A DNA stretch of 64,000 bases, from NCBI RefSeq assembly GCF_030435805.1, contig NC_081291.1, positions 11,803,001 to 11,867,000 of the forward strand, written 5' to 3'. Under the pieces are notes generated by a model that saw only the letters and a program-made list of their open reading frames with translations, made no database searches and was not told the origin of the DNA. This stretch comes from Mustela lutreola (Eukaryota > Chordata > Mammalia > Carnivora > Mustelidae). How positions within the stretch are numbered: the stretch's first letter is position 1; the number at the start of each line of letters is the position of its first letter. This document shows positions 1 to 8,942 of the stretch, piece after piece. Made by a program: the position numbers and the translations under genes.

Positions 1-69
1 TCTTTTCATCTTAGTGGAAACTGATTAGCAACCCTGTTCAATCTGCTACCTTAATCCTTTTTTGTTATA
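1..69. repeat. End of an old MLT1-like repeat block
   Basis: The first bases resemble the 12528-12575 part of the repeat block downstream of OR-1 (shared words around 'gattagca' and 'tcaat'). The next part of that block appears to resume at about 3100-3160, so the L1 pieces between would be insertions. The MLT1 (ERVL-MaLR) name is by eye and weak; the element is an ancient broken remnant. Confidence 0.35.
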
Positions 70-85
70 AAAAATAACACCTTAA

Positions 86-388
86 CATTGGGGAGGGTAT
101 GTGATATGGTGAGTGCTGTGAAGTGTGTAAACCTGGTGATTCACAGACCTGTACCCCTGGGGATAAAAATATATGTTTATAAAAAATAAAAAATTAAAAA
201 AATAATAAAAAATTTAAAAAAAAATAGCAAATTCCTAGTACTATGGAACATAAAAAGGAGAAGAGAAAATATCCAAGATCCATGCAGAGATAACCACATC
301 GCTATTTGGTTTCATTTCGGTGTGTGCTGGTATTGGACTTCTCAGTGACATGTCAATAAATTGCCTCCCATATATAAAAAATAAATTT
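86..388 (+). mobile_element. L1 3' end with apparent 3' transduction
   Basis: Bases 86-232 are the 3' UTR end and A-rich tail of the same L1 subfamily as the antisense element at 19997-21506. They are followed by about 155 bp that is not L1, containing AATAAA at 355-360 and ending in a second A-rich tail. The whole is bounded by one 16-bp direct repeat (aaaaataacacctta+a) at 70-85 and 389-404. A single target-site duplication around both parts fits read-through of the L1 polyA signal and co-mobilisation of flanking DNA. A pair of nested insertions is the alternative. Confidence 0.6.
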
Positions 389-404
389 AAAAATAACACC
401 TTAA

Positions 405-1289
405 GTGTACAGGGGATAGTTCTATTTTGAACTTTTTGAGGAATCTCCATATTGTTTTCCAGAGTGCTGCAGCAACTTGCACTCCTACCATTGAACCTAG
501 AGAGTTTCCCTTTCCCCACATCCTCACCAACACCTTACCAGCACCTCTTTTTTCATGGGCTGTTACTTTTAGCCACTCTGACAAGTGTGAGGTGGTATCT
601 GATTGTGGTTTTGATTTGTATTTCCCTGATGATGAGGGACATTGAACATTTATTCATGTATCTGTTGGCCATTTGTGAGAGTGGTATTTTGACTTATTCC
701 TTGCTGATCTTAATGCCTTTTAATTCTTTTTGTTGTCTCATTGCTGAGGCTAGGACTTCCAGTACTATCTTGAACAACAGTGATGACAGTGGACATCCCT
801 GTCATGTTCCTGACCTTAGGGAAAAATTCAGTTTTTCCCCATTGCAGATGATATCAGCTGTGGGTGTATCCTACATGACCTTTTTGGGTTTGGAGGAGTT
901 ATTATGTTCAGTTAACTACTGTATAGTACATCATTACCTTTTGATGTAATGTTCAATGATTCATTAGTTATGTATAACACCCAAGGCTCATCACAAATTG
1001 TGCCTACATGGCCTTTTTGATGTTGAGGTATGTTCCTTCTATTCCTACTGTCTTGTGAGTTTTTATCAAGAATTGATGTTATATTTTATCAAATGCTTTT
1101 TCTGCATCAATTAAGGGGATCATATGTTTCATTCCTTTTATTAACCAATCGTTTTGATTGATTTGCAGATTTTCAACTATCCTTGCAACATAGAAATAAA
1201 TTCCACTTTGTCATGGTGAATAACTGTTTTAATGTACTGATGCATCTGAATAGTTAGTATCTTTTATTTTGTCTTTTTTTTTACAGTTT
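405..1289 (-). mobile_element. Old L1 ORF2 fragments, antisense
   Basis: Two antisense pieces of L1 ORF2 lie here. Bases 412-690 match the C-terminal part and 700-1260 match the reverse transcriptase region, including the antisense of the [10 protein letters not shown]-type stretch near 1090-1130. A short piece at about 945-1010 resembles an L1 3' UTR end and may be a further insertion. Reading frames are badly decayed. The long forward ORFs here are antisense artefacts. Confidence 0.75.
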
Positions 1290-2030
1290 TTTTTATTTCT
1301 TTTCAACATAACAGAATTCATTGTTTTTCCACCACACCCAGTGGTCCCTGCAATGCGTGCCACCCATAATACCCACCACCTGGCTCCCCCAACCTCCCAC
1401 GCACTGCCCCTTCAAAACACTCAGGCTGTTTTTCAGAGTCCATAGTCTCTTACGGTTCATCCCCCCCTCCAATTTCCCTCAACTCCCTTCTCCTCTATAT
1501 CTCCCCATGTCCTCCATGTTATTTGTTATGCTCCGCAAATAAGTGAAACCATATGATAGTTGACTCTCTCTGCTTGACTTATTTCACTCAGCATAATCTC
1601 TTCCAGTCCCATCCATGTTGCTACAAAAGTTGGGTATTCATCCTTTCTGATGGAGGCATAATACTCCATCGTGTATATGGACCACATCTTCCTTATCCAT
1701 TCGTCTGTTGAAGGGCACCTTGGTTCTTTCCACAGTTTGGCGACTGGCCATTGTTGCTATAAACATTGGGGTACAGATGGCTCTTCTTTTCACTACATCT
1801 GTATCCTTAGGGTAAATACCCAGTAGTGCAATTGCAGGGTCATAGGGAAGTTCTATTTTTAATTTCTTAAGGAATCTCCACACTGTTCTCCAAAGTGGCT
1901 GCACCAACTTGCATTCCCACCAACAGTGGAAGAGGGTTCCCCTTTCTCCACATCCCCTCCAAACACACGTTGTTTCCTGTCTTGCTAATTTTGGCCATTC
2001 TAACTGATGTAAGGTTGGTATCTTGAGAAT
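1290..2030 (-). mobile_element. 5'-truncated L1, antisense
   Basis: The element begins with T-rich sequence (antisense polyA) and the L1 3' UTR (cataacag...cacacccagtg), then ORF2 C-terminal code up to the [15 protein letters not shown] stretch. It stops abruptly at about 2030, where an older, more diverged antisense L1 resumes, so this copy inserted into the older one. The ORF2 tail is interrupted by a frameshift in the region coding TMASRQTVERT. Confidence 0.85.
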
Positions 2031-2483
2031 TTTTACATCCATCTCAGGGATATTGGTATGCAATTCTCATTTTTACTGTGGTCTTTGTCTGATTTTAGTA
2101 TCATGGTAATGCTGACCTTATAAAATGAGTTCAGAAGTTTTTCTTCTATTTTTGCTTTTTGGAATAGTTTCAGAAGGTAGGTATTAATTCTTTAAATGTT
2201 TGGTGTTTGGGGCGCCTGGGTGGCTCAGTAGTTAAGCCATTGCCTTCAGCTGAGATCATGATCCCAGGGTCCTGGGATCAAGTCCTGCATCAGGTTCTCT
2301 GCTCAGTGGGGAGCCTGCTTCTCCCCGCCCTCCCACCTGTCTCTCTGCCTACTTGTGATCCCTGTCTGTCAAATAAATAAATAATAAATGTTTGATAGAA
2401 TTACCTGGAAACTATCCAGCCCTAGACTCTTGTTTGTTGGGAGACTTTTGATTACTGATTCAATTTCATTGTTTCTTATGCAT
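2031..2483 (-). mobile_element. Old L1 ORF2 fragment, antisense, split by a SINE
   Basis: Diverged antisense ORF2 sequence covers 2031-2202 and 2395-2483. It is a continuation of the old copy at 405-1289 interrupted by the L1 at 1290-2030 and the SINE at 2203-2384. Confidence 0.65.
2203..2384 (+). mobile_element. CAN SINE (tRNA-derived), sense
   Basis: It starts with gggcgcctgggtggctcag (tRNA-like A box), has a B-box-like stretch near 2275, a pyrimidine-rich middle and an (AAATA)n tail. The 10-bp target duplication taaatgtttg lies at 2193-2202 and 2385-2394. Confidence 0.92.
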
Positions 2484-3098
2484 CTATTCTACAACTCAGC
2501 AATCACACTACTAAGGATTTATCCAAAGGATACAAATACAGTGATTTGAAGGGGCACATGAACCTCAATATTTATTGCAGCAATTTCCGCAATAGTCAAG
2601 ACATAGAAGAGCCCAAATGTCCATTAACTGATGAATGGATGAAGAAGATGTGGTACATATATACAATGGAGCATTACTCAGCCATCAAAAGGATGAAATC
2701 TTGCCATTTGAGACAATGTGCTTGGGACTACAGTGTATTACACTAAGTGAAATAAGTCAGTCAGAAAAAAACAAATACCATATTATTTCATTTATATGTA
2801 AAATCTAAGAAACAAAACTGATCAACATAGGGGAAGGAAGGGAAAAATAAAATAAGATAAAAACAGAAAGAAAGGCAAAACATAAGAGACTCGACTATAG
2901 AGAACTGAGGGTTGCTAGAGGGGATGTGGGTGGGGAAATGGGGTAACAGGGTGATGGGCATTAAGGAGGACATATCATGTAATGAGCACTGGGTGTTATA
3001 CACAACGAATAAATCACTAAATACTACCCCTCAAGCTAATAATGTACTGTATGTTAAATGGCTTGAATTTAAATAAAATGTAAAAATAAATAAATAAA
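2484..3098 (+). mobile_element. Old L1 3' end, sense
   Basis: Sense ORF2 C-terminal code ([21 protein letters not shown] at about 2608-2672) is followed by a 3' UTR with 'gggtgttata' and an A-rich tail at 3070-3098. It belongs to an older subfamily than the copies ending in cataacag/cacacccagtg. It meets the antisense copy head-to-head at about 2484. Confidence 0.8.
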
Positions 3099-3180
3099 GT
3101 TACTAGGGGTGAAGATGTGACCACATTTGGGAGGTCTTATTCTGCCTACTACAAAGTCTTTTTCAAAAGTGCATTATTTT

Positions 3181-3247
3181 CAGTCACTGTGGTGCAAAAA
3201 TAATGAATACTGTTATGCTGAAAATAAATAAAAAATAAATTTTTTTA
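3181..3247 (+). mobile_element. Very short L1 3' end (67 bp)
   Basis: Only the last bases of the L1 3' UTR (gtggtgcaaaaataatg...) and its tail are present. A perfect 16-bp target duplication, aaaagtgcattatttt, lies at 3165-3180 and 3248-3263, which proves an independent insertion. Confidence 0.88.
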
Positions 3248-3289
3248 AAAAGTGCATTATTTTGGTCATTTATGAAAGCAATAAACAGA

Positions 3290-3870
3290 GTTTACAAATT
3301 CACTCCTGAAGAAGGAGTGAATACCTGGTTTCCTCAAAATTTCATGCTATGACAATATTTGGTACAGAATTCTTAAATATCCCTACACCTAACTCTAACA
3401 TAGGATCACAGCTTTGCTAATCAAAGACTTGTCCACACACCATGACCTGCATATCAACACCATCCAAGAGTGTGCTACAAAGGTAGAATCTCTGGGCCAC
3501 CCAGGACCTGTGATCATATTCTGCATTTATAGTGGGACCTGTGTGAATTCAAAGGCACATTAAAGTTGGAGAGATGCCGGTCTAGATGAATTTCTCATGT
3601 GTTATGGTTGACATTTGTGGTAGGATAATATTTTGGGGGTGCTTTCCTTTGGATAGTAGGTGTTCAGCAGCATCCATTCAGAGATCACCAGACATCCCCA
3701 GGGTCAAATTATTTTATGGCTGAAACCAATGCCACAGAGCTTGAGAACTAGAAACAACCTGACAGAGCTTGAGAACTAGAAACAACCTGACAGAATGACA
3801 CTCAAGGCCCACCACATAGTCACATATTCAGTGCAGACAGATCATGAGCTAGCAACAAGCACCATGTTTA
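3290..3870. repeat. MER5-like and MER20-like block (copy 1)
   Basis: A MER5-type (hAT-Charlie) remnant covers about 3405-3590 ('catgacctgcatatcaac', 'cacattaaagtt', 'tggagagatgccggtctag'). A MER20-like remnant covers about 3600-3730. The same pair in the same order is at 13080-13720. A perfect 28-bp tandem duplication (3735-3762, 3763-3790) is private to this copy. Family names are by eye. Confidence 0.55.
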
Positions 3871-4034
3871 CAATTAAGATTGGAAGACATAAATGTACTT
3901 CCTTGGGAATAAAATGTTTATAAAAGTAAATCAAACAATCTCTGTGAGATGCAAGCTCATGTTATAGAACACAAAAATATCTAAACACATCTGTTATAAC
4001 TATCAACCATTTTATGACAAAGGAGCATGTGATA

Positions 4035-4383
4035 TTATTTGTGGAGCATAACAAATAGCATGGAAGACAAGGGGAGATGGAGAGGAGAAGGGAGTTGAGG
4101 GAAATTGGAAGGGGAGGTGCACCATGAGAGATTATGGACTCTGAAAAACAATCTGAGGGTTTTGAAGGAGCGGGGGTGGGAGGTTGGGGGAACCAGATAG
4201 TGGGTATTGGAGAGGGCACAATTGCATGGAGCACTGGGTGTGGTGCAAAAATAATGAATAATGAATACCGTTATGCTGAAAATAAATAAATTTAATTTTA
4301 AAAATAATAAAAAAATAAAATTTAAAAAGAACAAAACAAAAAAATAATAATGAATAATGTTACACTGAAAAAAAAAAACAAAT
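4035..4383 (+). mobile_element. 5'-truncated L1 3' UTR, sense
   Basis: It runs from the end of ORF2 (ttatttgtggagcata) through the G-rich 3' UTR to a long A/T-rich tail. That tail contains a second, tail-like motif (atgttacactgaaaa), perhaps a further tiny insertion. A 16-bp target duplication, aaaggagcatgtgata, lies at 4019-4034 and 4384-4399. Confidence 0.9.
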
Positions 4384-4500
4384 AAAGGAGCATGTGATAG
4401 CTCTTACCTTGTATAAAGTAATGCCTAATTGTAATGGCAAATGTGGTTTTTGAGCCAATGTGTGTGATGGCCAAGGTTTGTTATCAGAAAAACCCTCTTC

Positions 4501-4643
4501 AGTTTTGAAGGGGCAGGGGTTGGGAGGTTGGGGGAGCCAGGTGGTGGGTATTATGGAGGGCACATACTGCATGGAGCACTGGGTGCAGTGCATAAACAAT
4601 GAATTCTGTTATGCTGAAAAGAAATAAAAAAAAATTTTTTTAA
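4501..4643 (+). mobile_element. Short L1 3' end (143 bp), sense
   Basis: The last part of the L1 3' UTR (gggaggttggggga...) and its tail are present. A near-identical direct repeat, agaaaaaccct, lies at 4486 and 4644, on either side. Confidence 0.85.
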
Positions 4644-4689
4644 AGAAAAACCCTTTTCTCTGCCTTAAAAAAGAATAGACCGTGTCTGG

Positions 4690-5400
4690 ACACAGCAGGG
4701 CTGGGTCCGCACCACATGTTAATTCTTTGATGATAAAAAGTTCTAATCCAGGCAGGTTACTAGGTCTTAGATTTGAAGAAAATTATAACTTGGAGCTAAG
4801 ATAAGATGCTAGGAAACTCACACATCAAAAAGGGGGGAAAGTTCAGAGAAAGGGAGTAAAAGAAACTTAAAAATTACCAAAAACTGGCTTCACTTTACCT
4901 CTAACCCTGTCTTTTGGGAATTGAGATCCATTAGGAAAACATCCTTTCTGTCCAGAGGACTTTTCCACTTGGGAATCTTGTGCTTAGAGACTGGAGTCAC
5001 AAAAGGGCAATGTGCCTATGAGCAGATACAAAGAGCTCTAAATACTTCTTTGGCTCCAGTCCTTCAGCATGTGCAACCTTGGATGTGAAAGCATGCTCCT
5101 TATCTGTTTGTTCCAAATCCCAGTTCTGGCTGGAATCTGATGCTTCACTCCCTGCTGCCTTGGATGAGGACAGAGCTTTCAGCCCTATCATCTGCTCTCC
5201 AGGGAGGAATTCAGGCTACCACAGGACACCTTCCTCTCAGACACCCCAGCCAGGTGAGTCCAACACCCCAACTGACTGTTGATGACAGGGTCAGGGAGAA
5301 TGGAAGCCAAGAACATTGACCAGTCATCACCTGAGAGCCAATTCAACCTAGCCCAGAGCAAAAGATCCCTGTGTTTGTTTGTTTGATTGATTAATTTATT
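4690..5400 (+). promoter_or_regulatory. OR-1 upstream block: candidate 5' noncoding exon and promoter (copy A)
   Basis: This block is similar, in order, to 18160-18905 and to the reverse complement of 54400-55180. Shared landmarks are an '(a)gctgtaaatatctc'-like stretch near 5030-5050, 'acagagctt' at about 5170, and a splice donor CAG|GTGAGT with GT at 5254-5255. All three copies precede an OR exon on the OR's own strand; here the distance to the acceptor at 8928 is 3.7 kb. OR genes are known to carry 5' noncoding exons spliced onto a single coding exon, so a noncoding first exon ending at 5253 is inferred. The transcription start is not visible. Confidence 0.6.
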
Positions 5401-5520
5401 CAGTGCTAACTCATGCTTTTGAAGGTCTTTCATATTCTTTATCATTAAACTGTTATTATTACAATGCTAGAAAAAATATGTTGAGATTGTTAAACTCAAT
5501 GTGTGATTCTAATCCAGTGT
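5391..5520. repeat. Inverted repeat arm 1
   Basis: The reverse complement of this stretch matches 7694-7852 closely (about a dozen differences by eye plus one extra ~30 bp in the second arm). The matching core includes 'cacattgagtttaac' in the second arm. It lies between the candidate OR-1 5' exon and the coding exon. Not recognised as a named repeat. Confidence 0.75.
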
Positions 5521-5675
5521 GATTTTGTCCCCTGAGGGTCACTGATCACAGTCTGAAGACAGCTTTGCCTGTCACAGGGGAAATGGGTGCATGGGGGTAA
5601 TGTCTAAACACCCTACAAAGTAGCCCGCCCCAGGGCAGGATCTGTCCAGCATGTCCATGGTGCAGAGACAGAGAA
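5521..5675. repeat. MER20-like remnant
   Basis: The stretch resembles MER20 (hAT-Charlie) by eye: a 'gtcccctgagggtcac' start, and 'ctaaacaccctacaaa' and 'ccccagggcaggatctgtcc' later. It is diverged, with no coding capacity. Confidence 0.45.
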
Positions 5676-6254
5676 ACCACGAGGTAAAAAATACCAGTAT
5701 TTGGAACACAGCTGTCTTCAGGTTCTGACTTCAATCTTGTAACAACTTACTTTTCTACCAGCAAATTCACAGTAACCCCTTGGCCACCAGTTTAAAATTT
5801 CCAACCACAAAGAATGTAACAGCTCTATAAGTTTGTTTCCCAGGCTGCTGGTGATAGAGATGTTTTTTGCTGTTCTTAAACTATCCCTCAGTTCAACTTC
5901 ATTTATTTGATGACTATGCTCATTGATTTTTATTATTATATGCCTATAGGTTATTCTCTTTTGCCCTATTTTTAAAACACTATCGGCATTTTAAATGATT
6001 TCTTCAGATCTTTATTTCTCAATTGACTTTTGGAACATATTTTGACCATAAAAAATTGACATTTTATTTAAATGTGTCTACTTCTGAGTTTCATGTTATA
6101 TTTAAGTGGTTTTGCCCAACTGCAATTTTTGTGTGCAGTTTTATTAATGTTCTAATATAATCTATGGTTACAGTAATACCAAGGCCATAATCCTCTGAGT
6201 TTTAGTAAGATCTGAGAGGGAACTGATTTCATATTCTTCCAAACAGATATTTTT
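5676..6254. other. No gene or repeat recognised
   Basis: This is AT-rich intronic or intergenic sequence within the OR-1 unit. No long ORF, no tandem repeat and no recognised transposon are seen. Confidence 0.5.
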
Positions 6255-6287
6255 TTAATTTTCTTTTCAGCATAACAGAATTCATTC
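6255..6287 (-). mobile_element. Tiny L1 3' end (about 33 bp), antisense
   Basis: A T-run is followed by ttttcagcataacagaattc, the antisense of the young L1 3' terminus. Imperfect direct repeats around 'agatattt/agatattc' (6246 and 6293) could be the target duplication. Confidence 0.6.
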
Positions 6288-6424
6288 AAAAAGATATTCT
6301 TTTATGCCAGTATTTATTTAGCAATTCAACCTTGTCCAACAAAATAGAAATACAACCTTGCCGTATGGTAAATGTCCTTATAAAATGAGACCTAATTCCT
6401 GACACATATAACAAATAAAAACTG

Positions 6425-6570
6425 AGGATCTGCCATAAGCCAGAACATTCTAGGAATATTACATGCTATATTCTTCATATATAAGCATTTTCCAATTTAG
6501 TTATTAATCCACACTGTTATCATTGATGATTGCTATTTTATATCCCATTTCAGTTTATTTTGGTTTTACA
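6425..6570. repeat. MIR-like remnant
   Basis: The order of short words (gccataagccag...attacatgctata...tatcccattt) is that of a mammalian MIR SINE, but strongly diverged. Confidence 0.4.
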
Positions 6571-7400
6571 TACAAATTTCCCTAGGACAGGTGTTTTGAA
6601 ACTACTCATTTTACATTTTAACCTAGTTATGCTTAACCTAGTTAAAACTGGTTTAACCTAGTTTTTTCATTCTCTAACTTCTTACACTCTTAGGTCTTTT
6701 TATATTAAGCACATATGTTCACAAAACTTGGTTAAAAAAACAAAAGTGAGCCAGGAACGTAAAGTCCATGCACTTTTGAATCATGTCTCATAACAGTGCG
6801 GACAACACAATGAAATAAATGTGTGTATGATATGATGCCCACAGTCAGAAGATCTGAAGCAAATTATTGAGTACAAAATGATAGAATTATCATGGTGTGG
6901 GCAGGATTATAGAGCATGGTCTGTGGACCTTTTTGCACGTTGGATGAAATCCAGTTTGAGGATTAGAGTGGGCACCTTGGGTTTGTTAAAGGATAGAAAA
7001 ATACCTAAAGCCCAAGAATGTCAATAAAAAAATGTCACATAAAGCTCTGAAACTTGTGTCTGCCACTGAGTGCAGCAGATCTGAAGATATTTCCTGGATG
7101 TGGACTGTAATTTTTCAAAAGCCACAGTGGGACAGAAGCACTGCATGGGATTTGTTGAAAAATGTTTGGGAGATTGACTCTTCCAAAACTGCTTTTTACT
7201 AGCATCCTTGGAATTGCTGGAAGGATGTATATTTATCAACTAATATTGGAACAATATTATCAAGATCAGATGGAATTAAAAGAAAAGTTGAAATTGGCAT
7301 AAAAATCAAAAGAGAAGAAAAGTTAATACTACATGGAGATTAACTGTAATTGTTTAAAAATCTACTGAAATTATACACTGATTATAAATAATCTAGTAGA
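6571..7400. other. No gene recognised
   Basis: Short ORFs on both strands do not match a known protein. A 12-residue open stretch near 7215-7290 ([12 protein letters not shown]) was considered and not identified. No repeat is recognised. Confidence 0.4.
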
Positions 7401-7452
7401 TTGGGAACACTGAAAATAAATTTTTTAAAAATAAATAAAATTTTTTTTAAAA
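7401..7452 (+). mobile_element. Tiny L1 3' end (52 bp), sense
   Basis: The sequence 'aacactgaaaataaa' plus an A/T-rich tail is all that was inserted. A 17-bp target duplication ending in taatct(a/g)gtaga, with one mismatch, lies at 7384-7400 and 7453-7469. A poly(A) run follows at about 7474-7494. Confidence 0.75.
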
Positions 7453-7693
7453 ATAAATAATCTGGTAGAAAGTTAAAAAAAAAAAAAAAAAAAAAGATGC
7501 CACATAAGAGAAGGCAGAAAGGGGCTAACCTTATCTCCTATCAGACCACATATAAAAGAGTTAGGCAAATAATGATGCAGGAGGTACAGGGAAAATAAGT
7601 CTTCTATGCTCCAACTTTTGTTGTTTCGTGTACCTTTCTTTTGGGGAAGTGTTGGTTTATCCCATTGCTAATTTGAGGGGGGTGTACATATAT

Positions 7694-7852
7694 ATCACAC
7701 CCAATTAGAACCACACATTGAGTTTAACAATCTCAACATACTTTTTCTAACATTGTAATAATAGCAATTTAATCATAAGGAATATGAAAGACCTTTAAAA
7801 GCGTGAGCAGCAGTCACTCTGTGAAACTGACATTAGTACTGAATAAATTAAT
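7694..7852. repeat. Inverted repeat arm 2
   Basis: This is the partner of 5391-5520 in opposite orientation, about 2.2 kb away. It carries an extra ~30 bp near 7808-7838 that the first arm lacks. Confidence 0.75.
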
Positions 7853-8404
7853 GAATTATGTATATGTATACATTCACATAAATATATATTTTTTATATAT
7901 TATTTGTCCATAGGAGGCTTAAGTATTGGCATTTCTGCATTTTGTAGGGGAAAGTCACTAATCTGGCCTACTTGCATTGGATCCATTCCTAGCATAACCA
8001 GGATGGTCAGGGCTGAGAAAGGGGAATAACACAACCCAGAAGACCATGGTGTCCTCTGTGTGTATGACTTGTAGAGTGGGAGCAGTCCCCACAAAAGGGT
8101 GCCAGGATTCATAACTCCCAAGGTTACACAATACAGAGGCCATAACTGAATCAACAGAGAACCGTAAGAAGGAGATGTTGTTCAATTAATCGGATGCCTT
8201 TGCAATATGATGAATACAGTGGGAGCAGTGGGAGAAGCAGTGTGGACACGGATATCCCTGTGCCTTGAGGGTTCAGAGGTAGAGAGGCCACTTTCCTCCT
8301 CAGCATGTCTGACAACATCTCTCCTCAGTCTCCCTCCTGCTCATTCCCCTTGCAGCACTGACTTTGCTCCTTTGACTTGAACCTGGGAAACATGTACCTT
8401 CTTT
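7853..8404. other. Upstream flank of OR-1, no gene recognised
   Basis: A short AT-rich run (7858-7905) is followed by unique-looking sequence. Bases 8220-8350 resemble 26450-26580 upstream of OR-2, consistent with a duplicated unit. Antisense ORFs at 7900-8185 were not recognised. Confidence 0.4.
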
Positions 8405-8750
8405 GAGGATTTTGCACTGGCCATTCCCTCTGATGGACACACACTTCCCCCATATTCCTTCATCTATCCCTCTGTCTTACTTGAGATCTATATTCCAGTA
8501 TGACCTTTGCAGAATTTCTTATATACCCAGGAAAATGGCGTGCCCTATTCACACTATGCTTTACCCCTGCTTTCATTTTCTTCATACCTCCTGCCACCAT
8601 CTGAAATGCTTTTTAATTTTCTTATTTGTTAATGTATTTTTTCTACATCAGTGAATACTAAGGATTTTTATTCTTTACCACCCCATAGTCCTTGCCTAGA
8701 CAATGTCTAAAATGTGGACAGCACTCAATTTATGTTTGGGGAAAAAGTAA
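8405..8750 (+). repeat. L2 LINE remnant
   Basis: The words and their order match the 3' end of L2: 'ttgcactggccattccct', 'cttacttgagatct', 'tttcttcatacctcctgcc', 'accatctgaaatgc', 'tgcctagacaatg'. A similar fragment sits at the same relative place before OR-2 (26640-26850). Confidence 0.6.
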
Positions 8751-8907
8751 GTAGAACAAAAATTCCAAAACTATGGGGGTATAGAGGTTCCCCTTCAGTG
8801 TACCATATCTATGCACAACCTATTAAAGTGAATTTCTAGAATATAAAATTTTAAAAGTAGCATTTAAAAACTGAGAGTAATACAAGATTGTGTGAAAATT
8901 AGTCATG

Positions 8908-8942
8908 CTATTTGTTTCTGTCCTTGAAGTCACCTCTACCAC
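8908..8942 (+). promoter_or_regulatory. OR-1 splice acceptor and 5' UTR stub
   Basis: A pyrimidine-rich tract (tatttgtttctgtccttg) ends in AG at 8928-8929. The exon would begin TCACC, 13 nt before the ATG at 8943. OR-2 and OR-3 have the same AG|TCA arrangement. Confidence 0.65.

Noticed and set aside
452-949. 165-codon forward ORF
   Set aside because: It is the antisense shadow of old L1 ORF2; the minus strand gives the L1 words.
6840-7494. Possible processed pseudogene ending in the poly(A) run at 7474-7494
   Set aside because: No parent protein recognised, no convincing flanking repeat, and a tiny L1 lies inside. The A-run may be a simple expansion.
7900-8185. Overlapping minus-strand ORFs of 84 and 75 codons upstream of OR-1
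   Set aside because: No family recognised, no flanking gene structure, and they overlap in two frames.
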